Part shown: positions 10,251 to 22,157 of the stretch, piece after piece | Position numbering within the stretch: the first letter of the stretch is position 1 | Layout: each line of letters opens with the position of its first letter | Assembly (NCBI GenBank): GCA_012861695.1 | Contig: JAAOOA010000060.1 | Span: forward strand, 10,314,954-10,378,953 | From: Trematomus loennbergii | Taxonomy: Eukaryota; Chordata; Actinopteri; Perciformes; Nototheniidae | Direction: 5' to 3' | Length of the DNA: 64,000 nucleotides | Position numbers and translations under genes: made by a program | Notes under the pieces: generated by a model | Told to the model about the DNA's origin: nothing | What the model saw: only the letters and a program-made list of their open reading frames with translations | The model's database searches: none

Positions 10251-13200
10251 GCCTCTGTGATCTTCTGCATGATACCACTGTGGAACAGACCAGTATCTGA
10301 AGCCTCTGCAGTATCCTGGGGTATAACTGTGGCAGCTATCAAAGAATAATGATTCAGCCAGCCTGACTTAATAAGGAATATTTTTGTCTAAAATAGAAAC
10401 TAGTGCTCTAATTCTTAAGCCGAGCGTGTGATTTATCTTGAAGCTCTTTCACTGGATCTTCAGAAATCTACAAATGGGCTCATATCCTAACTGCCACGAT
10501 GGGAATTAAAGTTCAATATGTAGCATTAACAGTCTTTGTTCCGATAAGCTAACAGAACCGTTGTGATGAATGCATTGGGAAATCAGACATTGTTCTGTTA
10601 AAGTGAGCCTGGTAATTCTCAGCGGACGAGATGACTGAAGCTAAAATGATGTTGCAGGGACGGTGGAGATGACAGCTTTTCATTGGATAGCTCTTCCAGA
10701 AGATGGTCAAAGCAACCCTTGTTGATTGATAGATTGATGCGTTGTTACGAAAACAACAACTCTTGCCGCCCACTCCTGTTCTCTGAAGAGCTCTGAGCGA
10801 GTCTTTAACATGATTTCCAATGAGTGGGTCATTAAAGATCCATTATAATGTCACAGTGCTCCTTTGGTTTGTGCCACCACACTGAGTCATCATCCAGGAT
10901 AATAAGCAAGATGTCATTGCAGTTGTCGTAGATCATAATGTAGATACTGTGCATTCTCTTTGATATCATTGATATGGAGCATTTCAATAAATGTTAAATA
11001 AACTGTTTTGGATGTTAACTACACAGTTCCCCTGTATTGTTTAATCAATGTTTCAGCCAAGAGAGACAAGCATTTAGTTCGGATTTAAACAACCAAATGG
11101 AGGTTTAACTTAAACAAAGCATCCCCTGAATTTTCGTTATAAAGCTATCATTGCACAAGACAAATGGGTGTCCAGTAAGCTGCAACCTCCAGATCTGAAC
11201 AGTGTCAAATTATATAGAAGTCTATGAGAAGACCTTCGCTTACAATTTATCTTCAGTTAACGTTTTTTTGTAATGAGTTCATGGTCTCATTACCTAGTTT
11301 CAAGTCTTCTTCAATACAAGATAATGTACATTTTCCAAATGACGGTCCCATTAAGAGTAACAAAGACAATAGTGTGGTGCTGGTTTGGGTGTGGTCTTTG
11401 TGTTCGTCTTACAACTCTAACTCTTTCACAGTGGATTTTTTGTTAATTAATGTTAATTATACATTTTTGGCACTCTGAAATCGAAATGTCTTGTTCAGGA
11501 TTCCATTGTATTTTGCTCCTGCCTTTCATAAACAAGATGGTTTTGTAAATGTCCCTGCTGTAGAACGAACTAAGGATATATGATTCTGAAGATGGCGACG
11601 GCCAAATACAATATGGGAACAGCCCAAATGCCAATATAAAGTTTTCAAAACAGTGGTCCACAAACCAATGATGGACTTTACACTGATGTCCACTTCACTC
11701 ACAACTATGAACCTGGAGGTCACTTCATGAATCTTTGTGTTTCTTCGAAGAAATGTGCTTACCTGAGAATTCTTCCAAATGGTTGTCCGATTTTCTTGCA
11801 GTGTTGTCTTTTTTCAGTTATGTTGCCACATTCCCAGACATCAGTGAGTGACTTGGTTTCTTGATGATGTGATCATAATCAAAGAAAATAATGTCTGAAA
11901 CCTAGACATAAACAACACCAGTTTCAACATTCATCCGTAAGGGTGTCATTATAAAATATACTTTGATTACAATCATGTATTGTGAGAGAAGGTTGATCAT
12001 TTGGGATCTCAAACCTTTCATGAATTATTTAGCCACATGCAGACTCTTCCTTGTTAGGGCCTGTCGAGTTTCATGGGAATTGCTGAACTGTACAAAACTA
12101 CTACACACATAGGACACAAATACATATTTAATAGAAACACCCTGCCATTATTCACTGTTCATGTACTGTGGCAATACTTCCCCAAAGCGTCAACATTTCC
12201 CTGCTCAGCCGGAGAGAGACTTGTGAGTTAGGTATTGGTCTGTGATGTTGAGGGAAAGCAACCAGGCTCCTAACTAATGTTGTTGGATACACAGAAACAC
12301 ATGATGAAAGACACATATGTAGGAAGAGAAAACAAGTGACCTTAGATGTAGGGATGGCGTGTTGGACTGCCTGTGGGACCTGGGACATGAGCACATTTGA
12401 TCCTCAGGCAGGCAGTCACATGCCAGAAGGGTTCAAACCAGTGGTTCTGAATATTTGATGACCCAAGAAAACATACTTAACCATGAAAAAGCAGGAGATA
12501 GAGTGAGACTCAGCTGCGTTTAGAAAAGCCTACACACAAAACCGATATTAACAATAAATTCAATGTATTTTTCAATCTTTTCGAATGACTGCATATCTCC
12601 GTTTCTTTTAAATTGTGGCTCTTTTTTTGTTGAGTGTCAGCGTGTTGAAACAGGCAAGAGAATTGCATTTTAATATCAATGTAGCTTTTGTATTCATAAA
12701 ATAAAAAAATTGACTTAGTAATTGGTCTAAATGAGCTGTTGAATAGAGATCTTTCCAGTAAAAAGGGGCTCAGATGTCTGAAATATCTGAGTCAGTCTGA
12801 GGTCTCTGACATTTGAAAGAATTGTTACTGCATAGAAATAAAATACCAATGGGATAAATATCCCTAACTAAAACCTTTAACAGCATTTATCTTGTTTATG
12901 ACAGTTATAAACGCGTATGCTTACTAGCACAGGCTTTAGAGCTACGTTGAATTACTTTTTTTGGACACTAGGACGAGCAAGTGTAAACACATCATTGACA
13001 TATTAAATATGCAGCAACACTATCATTCACATTACGTTTTGTTTTCTGGACACCTGAAGAATACACACACACATACAATAGATTCCACTATATGTGTTCA
13101 ATTTAAATTGATACCAGAAACTGTAATCATCATGCAAATTAATATTTGAATATGTATTTTATGACTATAAAGTAAGGAATTGGACATATTGCTATAGTAT

Positions 13201-16200
13201 TAGTATATATACACATATTTTACCTTCTGTCTTACCAAGGCCCTGCTTTCGGGGAAGGCATGCAGAAGAATGGGGCCCCTTTGCTGTTCCTTTTGGCACC
13301 TTGAGACCAAAGACCGTTCAGGTTGTGGCGCAAAGCCGGTTGAGGATCAGCAAAGTATCACTTTAGGATGCAGGCATTGTTAATCATCTAAAAGAAGGCA
13401 ACCCCAAACATGGGTGCTTTTATGGTGCCCAATTATTTTCGATTAGTAGAAATTGGTTTACTGTTTTCAAATGAACACTGTACGAAGTCTACGTAGTCAC
13501 TACAAGCAATCCTTTGTATGGGAATGTCTGTACCAAGCTATTTGATTTAGTGGTTGATCACTGTAGATAACACTCTCTGTCCATGAACAAAGACAATTAG
13601 CTGAAAGACACTAAGTGACCTTGTAAAGATTTGGAGAAGTACAGGATATGGTGACAAGCAATTAACAACTTATTTGCTTTAACCTTAAATTATGAAATGA
13701 TAAAAAACAATAACAATTCAATGGCTACGGTGCTTAAGGTTGTATTAATGTGGCTGACGTTATAGCAAGCAGATGGATCTTCTATTTTGGAAAGCGATCT
13801 GATTGCCTTGCAACAGCGGGACCAACCAAAGTCCAACTTGAAAACACTGTGGGGGCATCGATTGCTGCAGCTTGAAAATTGTAATATTCACTTAAACTCT
13901 TATGAATAAACCCTTTGTCTAACTCCTTAGTTCCAAGGTTATTGATATCTGTGTTTTTATCCCTAAAATTGTCACATTGTGATGCGTTATCAAATGACTT
14001 GCTTATACATGGGATTGTTGCATTTGGAGGCACCACCCACTCAGTATAATATATGTTTGCAGTAAGATCGCATACATCTTCAGTATGCAGTGTTGTTCTA
14101 CATCTACCTCCCACTGTTCTGTCTGAAGTGTGCCTGTGAGAGTTGCTCAGTTTAACATTGAGCATTACATCTTGTGATTTCCTGCCTCCGCCAGCCATCA
14201 AAGGAACATTTCTCTGCTGCTGTGGACGGCATATCTGCCTTTCTTCTTTTCCTCTACCTCTTCCTCCTCCAGTAGCCCACAAGCAAATGCTAGTCCCACA
14301 GAGGAAGAAGTCAGAAACACCCTCATAAATGCAGCTGAAAAAAGTAAGGACATATACATAGACACACTTTTATAAGTAAATAACAAGTCAATATACGGAT
14401 TTAAAAAAGCACTGTTTTCTGATGGTTTAATAATGGCATCTCTACTCCAATGAGCTCATATACTTTGTCAATCACTTGTCTCCAGAACTGATTAACTGCT
14501 GTCTTTTTGGTTACACAGGAGGCGTATGGGGCTTGGGATAATCCTCAGATGACAGCATTTCCTGGTTAACAGATCATATCTGTGTATCATTTCGTACTAC
14601 ATCAATTGGTGATTGTGATAACGTGATGTTGAAGAGATACTATTCCATATTCTATTCCAATCAGTAGCCTGTGTATAGCTTTTTTAATCTGTGTTACAGG
14701 CTGCCAAGATGTTAATTTACATGGTTTTACACATTGCTAAACAAGTAACATGTATGATACATATTTTTAGACCTAGGAAAAATGTACTTTGAAACAACAG
14801 TGATTATACCTGACATGTACTTTGATAAGCAAAACGTGTTTTATTGTGAACAAAAACATATTTACCACTTTACCATATGCTTATCTCCATCACAGCCAAA
14901 TATAAATGATGGGTCTTCCTGAATGTATGGTCACATGACAACAAATGTGCACAGTTAACTCAATAAAAGGGGTGGGTCAACTCACCCACTGGCTCATCTT
15001 ACCCCACTCTCCCCTACTCCCTTAGCCATTGGGTGTGTTGGTGGAGGATTATTCCAAGGTGCTTCATATATGTGCGCATGTCAGTCCGTAGTTGTAATAT
15101 ATGTGAAAAAAGAAGAGCCAGGCAAGTTGTATGTGTATTTCAAGTTTTGGAAGGACATCAAGACTTTGCTGTTTTTGCATCAGAAAGATCATTTACTCCT
15201 TGGGTTTGCCACTGTGGGATTTAATAGCTTTCTTTCCAAAATTGGTAAAATTAATAATATGTGTTGTATATCAGCAACACAGGATTCAAAAAGATGTAAA
15301 AAAGTGAGGTTTGAATATGTATATATTGTCTGCATGATGTTGTTTGTGTTGGTATATGGGTGTGTTTGTTTATGATACTAATAACTTTACAAATTGAGAG
15401 CAATTGATGAACTGTGTTTGTTCTCAAGTGGATCGAGCAGTGCATTTCTGGCACCCTCGTAACTCCTAACACCATTTGACTCAAGTGTTTACATAATGAA
15501 ACCAACCGTTCAAAAATTAATTTGAAACTGATGCTCAGCTGTTTTACACTCTCTGTCATCCACTATATCAGCATGAACAATCTCTCCGAGAGCATTCGAG
15601 CTTTAGATAACACAATTTGGTCTCATATATCTGTGCACTTGTTTTATTGCAATGCTAAAATTAGGACAATTAACACAATTTTCAACATAGTGATCACCCC
15701 TCTCATTCATTTTGTCAGATGTGCCTTCTTATTCACCCTGTGCAAACTCTTCATCAAATATACATTTCATCATAAATCCTCAGCAGCATGAAAACTAATT
15801 AAGTACTGTATATAATATTAAACCAGTCACACTGAACCAACTTGGCTTTTCATAGAGTCATGTGACATGATTGAATATGCAATTTTCAAAAAGGGACTCA
15901 GATGTAAATTCGTATTACATATGATAATATTTCCTATTAGGATTGAGCTTCGTTCAGTTTTGCAAATCCTATGGAAAATAGAACATGAATCACCCCTTAC
16001 AATGATATTCAAGATCTGTTTGACATCCCAATTTAATTTGATCTCCCTTACTAAGAGCCTTCTTTTGAACACGGCACTCTGCTGTTGTACGCTGCTCCAT
16101 TTATGTTGTTCACCTCTCGAAGCTTCTTCTGGATTTAACTGTAGTAATAGAGTAAGTCATCGTATTCGGTGTGTGTGGCGGGGCTGGGGGGTTGGGTTGC

Positions 16201-16430
16201 CATATACACACATTCTGTTTCATGTTCAGGGTGTGACTTCACAATTGTAAACAACGTTTTTTATTTATATCAGAGTATATTTAGTTATTTTCCATCAGCT
16301 GTCAGAACCCAAGAACGTCATCAACGTCATATCGTTTGAAATAGTCTGCGTCTAGTTTTTATTTTCACTTAATTTATTGTTGGTTTTTGGACGAAAAGCT
16401 AACATGTATATTTATCAGTAGAGTAACTCA
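10251..16430. other. 6 kb non-coding stretch, nothing recognised
   Basis: No splice-flanked exon of a known family was found. A 166-codon minus-strand open frame (13782-14282) has no recognisable domain, mixes low-complexity and random-looking residues, and is not supported. If a convergent beta-3 gene sat next to chrna6 as in mammals, plus-strand exons would be expected in this part of the window. I found none. Confidence 0.5.
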
Positions 16431-16436
16431 GCTCTA

Positions 16437-16628
16437 TTTTAAAAGAGGCCCTAATTATGCTTTTTGGGGTTTTCCTTTCCTGTAGTGTGTTATATAAGTT
16501 TGTGTGCATGTAAATGGCAGTATAAGAAAAATAAATACCTTTTTGAACATTAAACCATGTAAACATGTCACAGTAGAAGCACAAAATACATATATGAAGC
16601 TGAAATTGAGCATTATACATTTTTTAAA
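16437..16628 (-). mobile_element. MITE family 1, short internally deleted copy
   Basis: Begins TTTTAAAAGAGGCCCTAATT with the family text GGGGTTTTCCTTTCCTG, and ends GAGCATTATAC near TTTTTTAAA. The central GC-rich part found in the longer copies (28.5, 36.8, 39.9 and 45.8 kb) is missing. Confidence 0.7.
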
Positions 16629-16936
16629 TATTAGAATTATGGTTAATACAGGTTTGTGAGACTTATACAACACATTCAGAACAGGCTTCACCGAACCTAG
16701 TGTGCATTTACATAATATAAATCAAATGAAATGTCCTGCTCATGTTTTTATTCCTGTATTTTTACATAGTACATACATAGTGTTTTCTGCTTCCCTTTAT
16801 TCAAATGTTGTCTTACAACCCCCCTCTCTTTCTTAAATGTAATTTCAATTAGTTTGATTGCAATGACAAATCAAATAGAATGTGTTGTCAAAGCATAAGT
16901 AAGACAATTGAAGGAACAACAAATCATTGAATGTCC

Positions 16937-16944
<8 letters not shown>

Positions 16945-16996
<52 letters not shown>

Positions 16997-17007
16997 ACAC
17001 ACACACA
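16945..17007. repeat. (CA)n microsatellite with one CACCAC phase break
   Basis: About 31 units, phase break near 16995. Confidence 0.95.
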
Positions 17008-17474
17008 ATGTTTGCATGATTGCAAGCCTCAGGGGGCGGTTCAGGATATTGCGCTTTGTGCCTTTATCACCTCATATGAAGTCATTCCTCTCCCTTGTGA
17101 CTCTATGAGTCATCAGACACATTTAGCATGCAGAATATTTGTTCATTATGCGTATTTTAGAGAGGTTGCTCTGTTGTTTCGTTTGTTATTGTAAAAGCAT
17201 TGCAAAACAGTAGTGGAGACACTCTGACAGTTCTTAATCCATCATACACATTTAGGCTGAACACCGGAGAAACAAATAAGCCCACTCACTTACTAATAAT
17301 TACAGACAGCAGGGCAACACTAAGTCCTGAAAACACTGCTTCACCAGTCTTGTTCTGCACTGTTATCAAAATTGAGACAATATTACTGTTACCACTGTTC
17401 AGCCAATATCAAATAAATACCTCAAATATTTCTTGGTGAAGAATATAAAAACAGGGATAGCATTTAAATGTGGA

Positions 17475-17766
17475 CGTTTTATTTGCTCTATATCCACTGG
17501 GCAACAATTAGTTGTGTAATGTGGCATTTAGTCCCACACGGCATGTACAGAGTGTCCTCTTCTAGACCAGCCTTCATGTCCCTGCTAGCTGTCCCTGCTC
17601 CCTGGCACTGTTCCTCACTGAGGCCTCTCAGCCTCTGGGCTACAGCCGTGTGCTTCATGCTCTGATGGCACCATAACATACCATAGAAGAGATTATCCAG
17701 TGAGTCAAACGGCTCTCTGATCTCCTCCAAAGTCTGTGCGTTTGCACGTGCCGCCATGTCTCGCAT
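17475..17766 (-). other. Open frame of unknown origin with an adjacent AATAAA
   Basis: A 92-codon minus-strand frame begins MRDMAARANAQTLEEIREPF and ends HITQLIVAQWI. Its composition looks more protein-like than its surroundings, and an AATAAA follows the stop by about ten bases. A possible GTATGT donor lies after codon 28. I do not recognise a family. It could be a transposon protein remnant, a retrocopy fragment or chance. Confidence 0.25.
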
Positions 17767-18009
17767 GAATAACGATTCATACCCAGCTATTTTGCATTAG
17801 AGATTTATGTCTTCAATGGAGGAATTCAAGGAGACATTCATAGAGTGTGTGATGGTCGGGTTGGAGGATGGGTTTTCAATGTGTGTGTTCGCTTTTTACT
17901 TTTTTGTTATGTTATTGGAGCTACAAGTAGGTTCAAGGTTGATTTATTGTCGTTGTACAACACAGGGTTGCCATTAGTATAATCATGAATGAACATTGAC
18001 ACATCTAAT

Positions 18010-18213
18010 AAGAGGCTGTGGCTCAGTGGATAGTGCGCTGAACTTCGAATCAGGGGATAGCAAGTTTGAGTCCCACTGCAGTCAGCATGTCGTTGTGTCC
18101 CTGGGCAAGACGCTTCACCCCAAATTGCTCCTGTGGGGATTGCCCACAGTACTGAATGTATGTAAGTCGCTTTGGATAAAAGCGTCTAACAAGTGAATGT
18201 AATGTAATGTAAT
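18010..18213 (+). mobile_element. tRNA-derived SINE
   Basis: The head carries pol III promoter-like boxes: TGGCTCAGTGG (A box) and GTTTGAGTCCC (B box). The body contains TGTCCCTGGGCAAGACGCTT and the tail ends GTCGCTTTGGATAAAAGCG followed by GTAATGTAATG repeats. This tail is the common L2-like 3' end used by teleost SINEs. Target duplications were not obvious. Confidence 0.85.
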
Positions 18214-18284
18214 AGAATGAATTCACCATCAATTTATTACACTGAATTAGTAATGCGAGTATTAATAATGTACAGTTTAACCGA

Positions 18285-18825
18285 CCACTTTGAAATTTGA
18301 ACAGGGACAACAAACTTGGATCAGAGACAAACAACAACTGAACCATGACTTTAAAGCTGAACAGGTTATCTTTAGGCTTCAAAACCTGGGCCAGGCAGCT
18401 GAAGGACAGCGGGACATAAAACAAGGCTCTAAATACCCAGGTCGAGGTGTTAAAGACTCACCTCCAGGATGAAGAGCGCACATTGACTGCCAGGAGGAGA
18501 AGGTTACTCTACCAGGCTGGACACAGAGACCAAAGAGAAACAATCCAAAGTTAGAGTTCCTCAACAATGATTTTGAGAAAGAGCAGACCTGGAAGTAATG
18601 TGCACGAGCAAAAATACCCATGATCCAGAACTTTAGACAAAGAAAAAGGTCTCATGCTGAAAGAAGAGCTGGAGCTGATCCAGGAGCTGATGGATGTGTT
18701 GGATTATTACCCTTAGAATCACAAAAAGATGGATGAACTGGTCTCAAGGCAGAGAAAGAGGTCTATAACGTCCTCCAAAGAGATGCCCAGAAAGAACAGC
18801 TGGAAGAACATGAGGAGTCCGAATG
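18285..18825 (+). pseudogene. Decayed coiled-coil protein fragment
   Basis: Plus-strand sequence reads in broken pieces as charged heptad-like protein: FEQGQQTWIRDKQQLNHDF, then LEFLNNDFEKEQTW, LMLKEELELIQELMDVL, and LKAEKEVYNVLQRDAQKEQL. The pieces lie in order but in different frames with stops between them. This is what is left when a Glu/Lys/Gln-rich coiled-coil gene or retrocopy loses constraint. No splice sites tie the pieces together. The parent gene was not identified. Confidence 0.45.
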
Positions 18826-19798
18826 AATTTGTGTTTGGTTAATACTGGGTTTGACATGTTCTGGAGCCTCACGGACAGGCGCTGGAGTGCTTTCTCTGAA
18901 GTGATAATTGAATTTAAAGTGTGTCAATCTGCATCTGTAATCACTATAATTAACCATTTTATTTAGTGTTAATTGTGCCAAATGTCTAAACTATATAGTT
19001 GCTCTCCTTACCTTGCAAGTGAAAAAAGATAATTGCATGTTTTTTTTCCTTTTAGCCAGTCCCAAAATGGTAACATTTTAAAATGACTGTTGAGCAGCTC
19101 CGAACCATTATTGTTTAATTTGCTAGTAGTAAATGAGTGAACAGAGGAAGTGGTTACAGACACACCGTATATCATTTACTTTACATAGCACACAATGAGC
19201 ATAACACGTCGGCAAGGATTTGATTGAATTTTGAGGTCTCACTTTAAGTTGAAAATACACTCACATTTATTTGATTCACACGTCCATCATTGCCCAAAGC
19301 AGTAAGAAAACCAACTCTCTCAGCCAAGTTCTTCTGAAGAAATGTGGAATCATCTCTTTATAGACCTTGATTTTTTGTACAAGAGGATTTAAATGTCGAA
19401 AAAGTAAAGTACCAAAAGTAGACAAAATATGTCAATAGCTTTATCCAAGTGTTCTGTTTTTATTGCAAAATGGGTGCATATGTGTTATTAATAGATAAGG
19501 ACATGGAGCTTGGAGATACTGCAGTTAATCACTTACTCATTACAAACTCAACATGTAACCAACAGCTGGGAGAAAAAACCTCTGAGAGATACATGTGGTT
19601 ATGTGGGAATGTCATGCAAAACCATGCATTTTATCTCAACAATGAAATGATGTCTGAATACCACTAACATGTTTGGATTTTAATTAGACGACGCAACTGT
19701 GGCTGTTTTGTGCATAATGGCAAAATAAATATCATGGCAAACGTCCTGTGTTTATGTATGTGCACAACCATGTCTCCCATGAACATGAAAGTGTTTGT
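18826..19798. other. Non-coding, nothing recognised
   Basis: AT-rich sequence between the coiled-coil remnant and the piggyBac-like element, with no exon or repeat I can support. Confidence 0.5.
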
Positions 19799-19802
19799 TT
19801 AG

Positions 19803-20417
19803 CCTGTTAACCCCAAAGCCCCCGTCGGCGGGTCTTTTTTTTCTTCACAAATAAAAAAAAAAAAAAGAATTTTATTTTTTTTATTTTTTTTATTTGGATG
19901 GAATGAATACCTATGGTGATAATTCAATGTAATACATCATTTTTATAGTCTGGTACCTGAAAAAGGTCAAATGGCACTGATGGAACCAGATGTACCCAAA
20001 TGTGCCGAAAGCTTATTCCGCCTGGAACTTTCTTTTGCTAAACCTCTCTAAAAAGGTCAAATTTAACTTGGTTTGCCTCAATATTGATACAGGTACTTAT
20101 TATATGTTATAGTTTGGATTCCTAAAGCTTTTAGTCTACCATCCCATCATTCAAGGGTGGTTTTCACTATAAGTAATGTTTTTTCTTTAGGCGGAAGTAA
20201 GAATTTACCTTTTTTTACTATGTTCCATCTGAATTTACTCTGACTGAGAAAAATCTATATTGATTCTGACACTTCTACATCCAACTCACAGATGTAACCT
20301 TGCTTTGATAAAAGAAATTATTCATATAACCCTTTTAGAAGTGAAGTTGTAGTCATTTGTTTTGGGCACGTCATTTTCGAGCCTGAAACCTGAAAAACAG
20401 GCTCGGGGCTTAACAGG
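19803..20417. mobile_element. piggyBac-like MITE
   Basis: Ends CCTGTTAACCCC and the inverted form of CCTGTTAAGCCCC form terminal inverted repeats. The right end is flanked by TTAA and the left by TTAG, consistent with the TTAA target duplication of piggyBac elements after one substitution. The interior is AT-rich with long T/A runs and no transposase. Confidence 0.7.
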
Positions 20418-21642
20418 TTAAATGCACAAGTTGAGTTTATTTAACTGCTGCCAGTAAAACTGTAACTTTATTTGAACAAATATTGATTTTATTTCAAAGA
20501 CAAAAGAAAGGTATCACTTGTACAAACCTGTTTGCTCCCTTCAGCATGAGGTGTGCATTTCTTAATCATATAACAATACAAATGGGGATAAATGAAATTC
20601 AGGAAATGAAGCAGACATTTATAGTGCTGTAATCTAACGATAATATTCTTGTGGTCAAAGCAATCAAAATTTCTGTCATGCATGTTTCTTGCATTGGTTT
20701 GTAATGGTAAACGTAATCCAAAAGTGACAAGAGAAAAAGAGAGCTTAAATTAATAGCCATAATATTGGTTGATAGAATCTTCTTGTGAAGTAATAGATGA
20801 AATGCTATTTCAGGGACAGCTAATCAAGTAGCATTTAATCCAATATTTACCAGGCCAACCAATTAACGTGTGGAACATCAATCAGAGAGAACATTTATGA
20901 ACACATGGTTTTCTAATCAGTAGAAAAAAAAACAGCCTCCCCTTACTTGTCAAAACTGCTGCCAAGCGCACCAGGAATCGGAGCTCTAATTGTGAATGAC
21001 ACAAAGGTGGCAGCGAATGCGATTGGCTCTGACAGTGAGCAGTTTGATGGATCAGACTGGGGAGTGGGCATGACAGTCATCCGTCAGCTCAGCGGGGGAA
21101 AGAAGCCGTGTTGAAGAGTTTGTGTCCCGTCAACTGGATGTAGAAAGTTTCCAGTTCGGCTTCCCATGTCGTTGACTTTTGACCTCAAATGTCAACGACA
21201 CGGGACTCGGACACCTTTCTGAACATTACCCACCAATCCACCCTGTCCTCGTCCATTCACTCATTAGTATTGTATCTGTGATACCAAAACAAAAGTAATC
21301 TGGGACAAAATATGTACCCCTTAAAATGTAAGTGACAACGTCATTTTCAGGAGTCCTGGCTGGCTTAATCAACACTACAAGGCTTAAACGCAGTAAATAA
21401 TGAATCAAAAGTAAATTACCACTTTTTTCTATGCAATAGAAACCATTTCTGTGTGATGATAGCGTGATGCTACACATTGCTAACAAGAACCAAATCACAG
21501 TCACTGCCTATTGTTGCTGTTTAATCATCTCTGGGCTCTACAACATGTTGTTACACATTCAGACAAACCTAGCAAAACATTACAGATTACAGAGATACAT
21601 TTAAAAGCTGTGATCAATGAACTAGATATATTTTTTAAATGT
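20418..21642. other. Non-coding sequence beyond the 3' end of chrna6
   Basis: Contains the hairpin listed separately. No exon found; short open frames on both strands are featureless. Confidence 0.5.
21162..21205. repeat. Near-perfect palindrome with a 2-base centre
   Basis: Arms of 21 bases (TCCCATGTCGTTGACTTTTG onward) pair with two mismatches around a central CC. It would extrude as a cruciform or fold into a tight RNA stem. It lies about 0.83 kb beyond the chrna6 stop codon, possibly outside the transcript. Confidence 0.9.
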
Positions 21643-21648
21643 TTTATT
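21643..21648 (-). terminator. chrna6: Candidate poly(A) signal for chrna6
   Basis: First canonical AATAAA noted on the minus strand after the stop codon, about 385 bases downstream. It would give a short 3' UTR. Without transcript data the cleavage site is a guess. Confidence 0.35.
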
Positions 21649-22031
21649 TTCTTGTTAAAAATGGTCAACTTTGTTAAAAGAGCACACTTTGTAGAACGCA
21701 TTACCCCCTTGATTTCTTTGAAGTTCATCCAAAGGCTTTATAAGGTATTCTAAAGGTTAATGATAATGATTGTTAAGGTAAAGCAGCCTTAAAATATATA
21801 AAAATTAGGTATTAGAACCTTTGTTTCTGTTACGCACTTTACCAGCCAGTGCCAAAACTGTAAACCCAACGTCACTGTTTCGATATTTTTGCAAAAGGCA
21901 AGAAGCAAAACTTGCACACCAATGTGTGCTTTAGGACTCTGTCTTCTGATTGGTCAACTGAGAACTAAAAGTTCGTCAATAGTTCAGGATTGTTCGACAC
22001 AGGGCGACAGTGAACCCTGTTAGTTTAGAAG

Positions 22032-22157
22032 TTATGAAACGAAGCCACAAAGCGGCTGGAGGAAGAGGCCCACAGTTCCCAGGACACATACGGTCACAAA
22101 CACCCAAAGGAAGATCCTATCGATCACCATGGCGACGTACTTCCAGTCATCCTCCAC
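22032..22157 (-). CDS. chrna6: chrna6 exon 8: M4 and C-terminus
   Basis: Begins after a GCTCACAG acceptor in phase 0. It reads [20 protein letters not shown], then the rest of M4, and ends LQPLCGFVS and TAA. 126 bases, 41 residues. The short C-terminal tail is extracellular. Confidence 0.95.
   Translation of the reverse strand: MEDDWKYVAMVIDRIFLWVFVTVCVLGTVGLFLQPLCGFVS

Noticed and set aside
13782..14282. 166-codon minus-strand open frame
   Set aside because: No recognisable domain, no splice-site pattern and random-looking composition.
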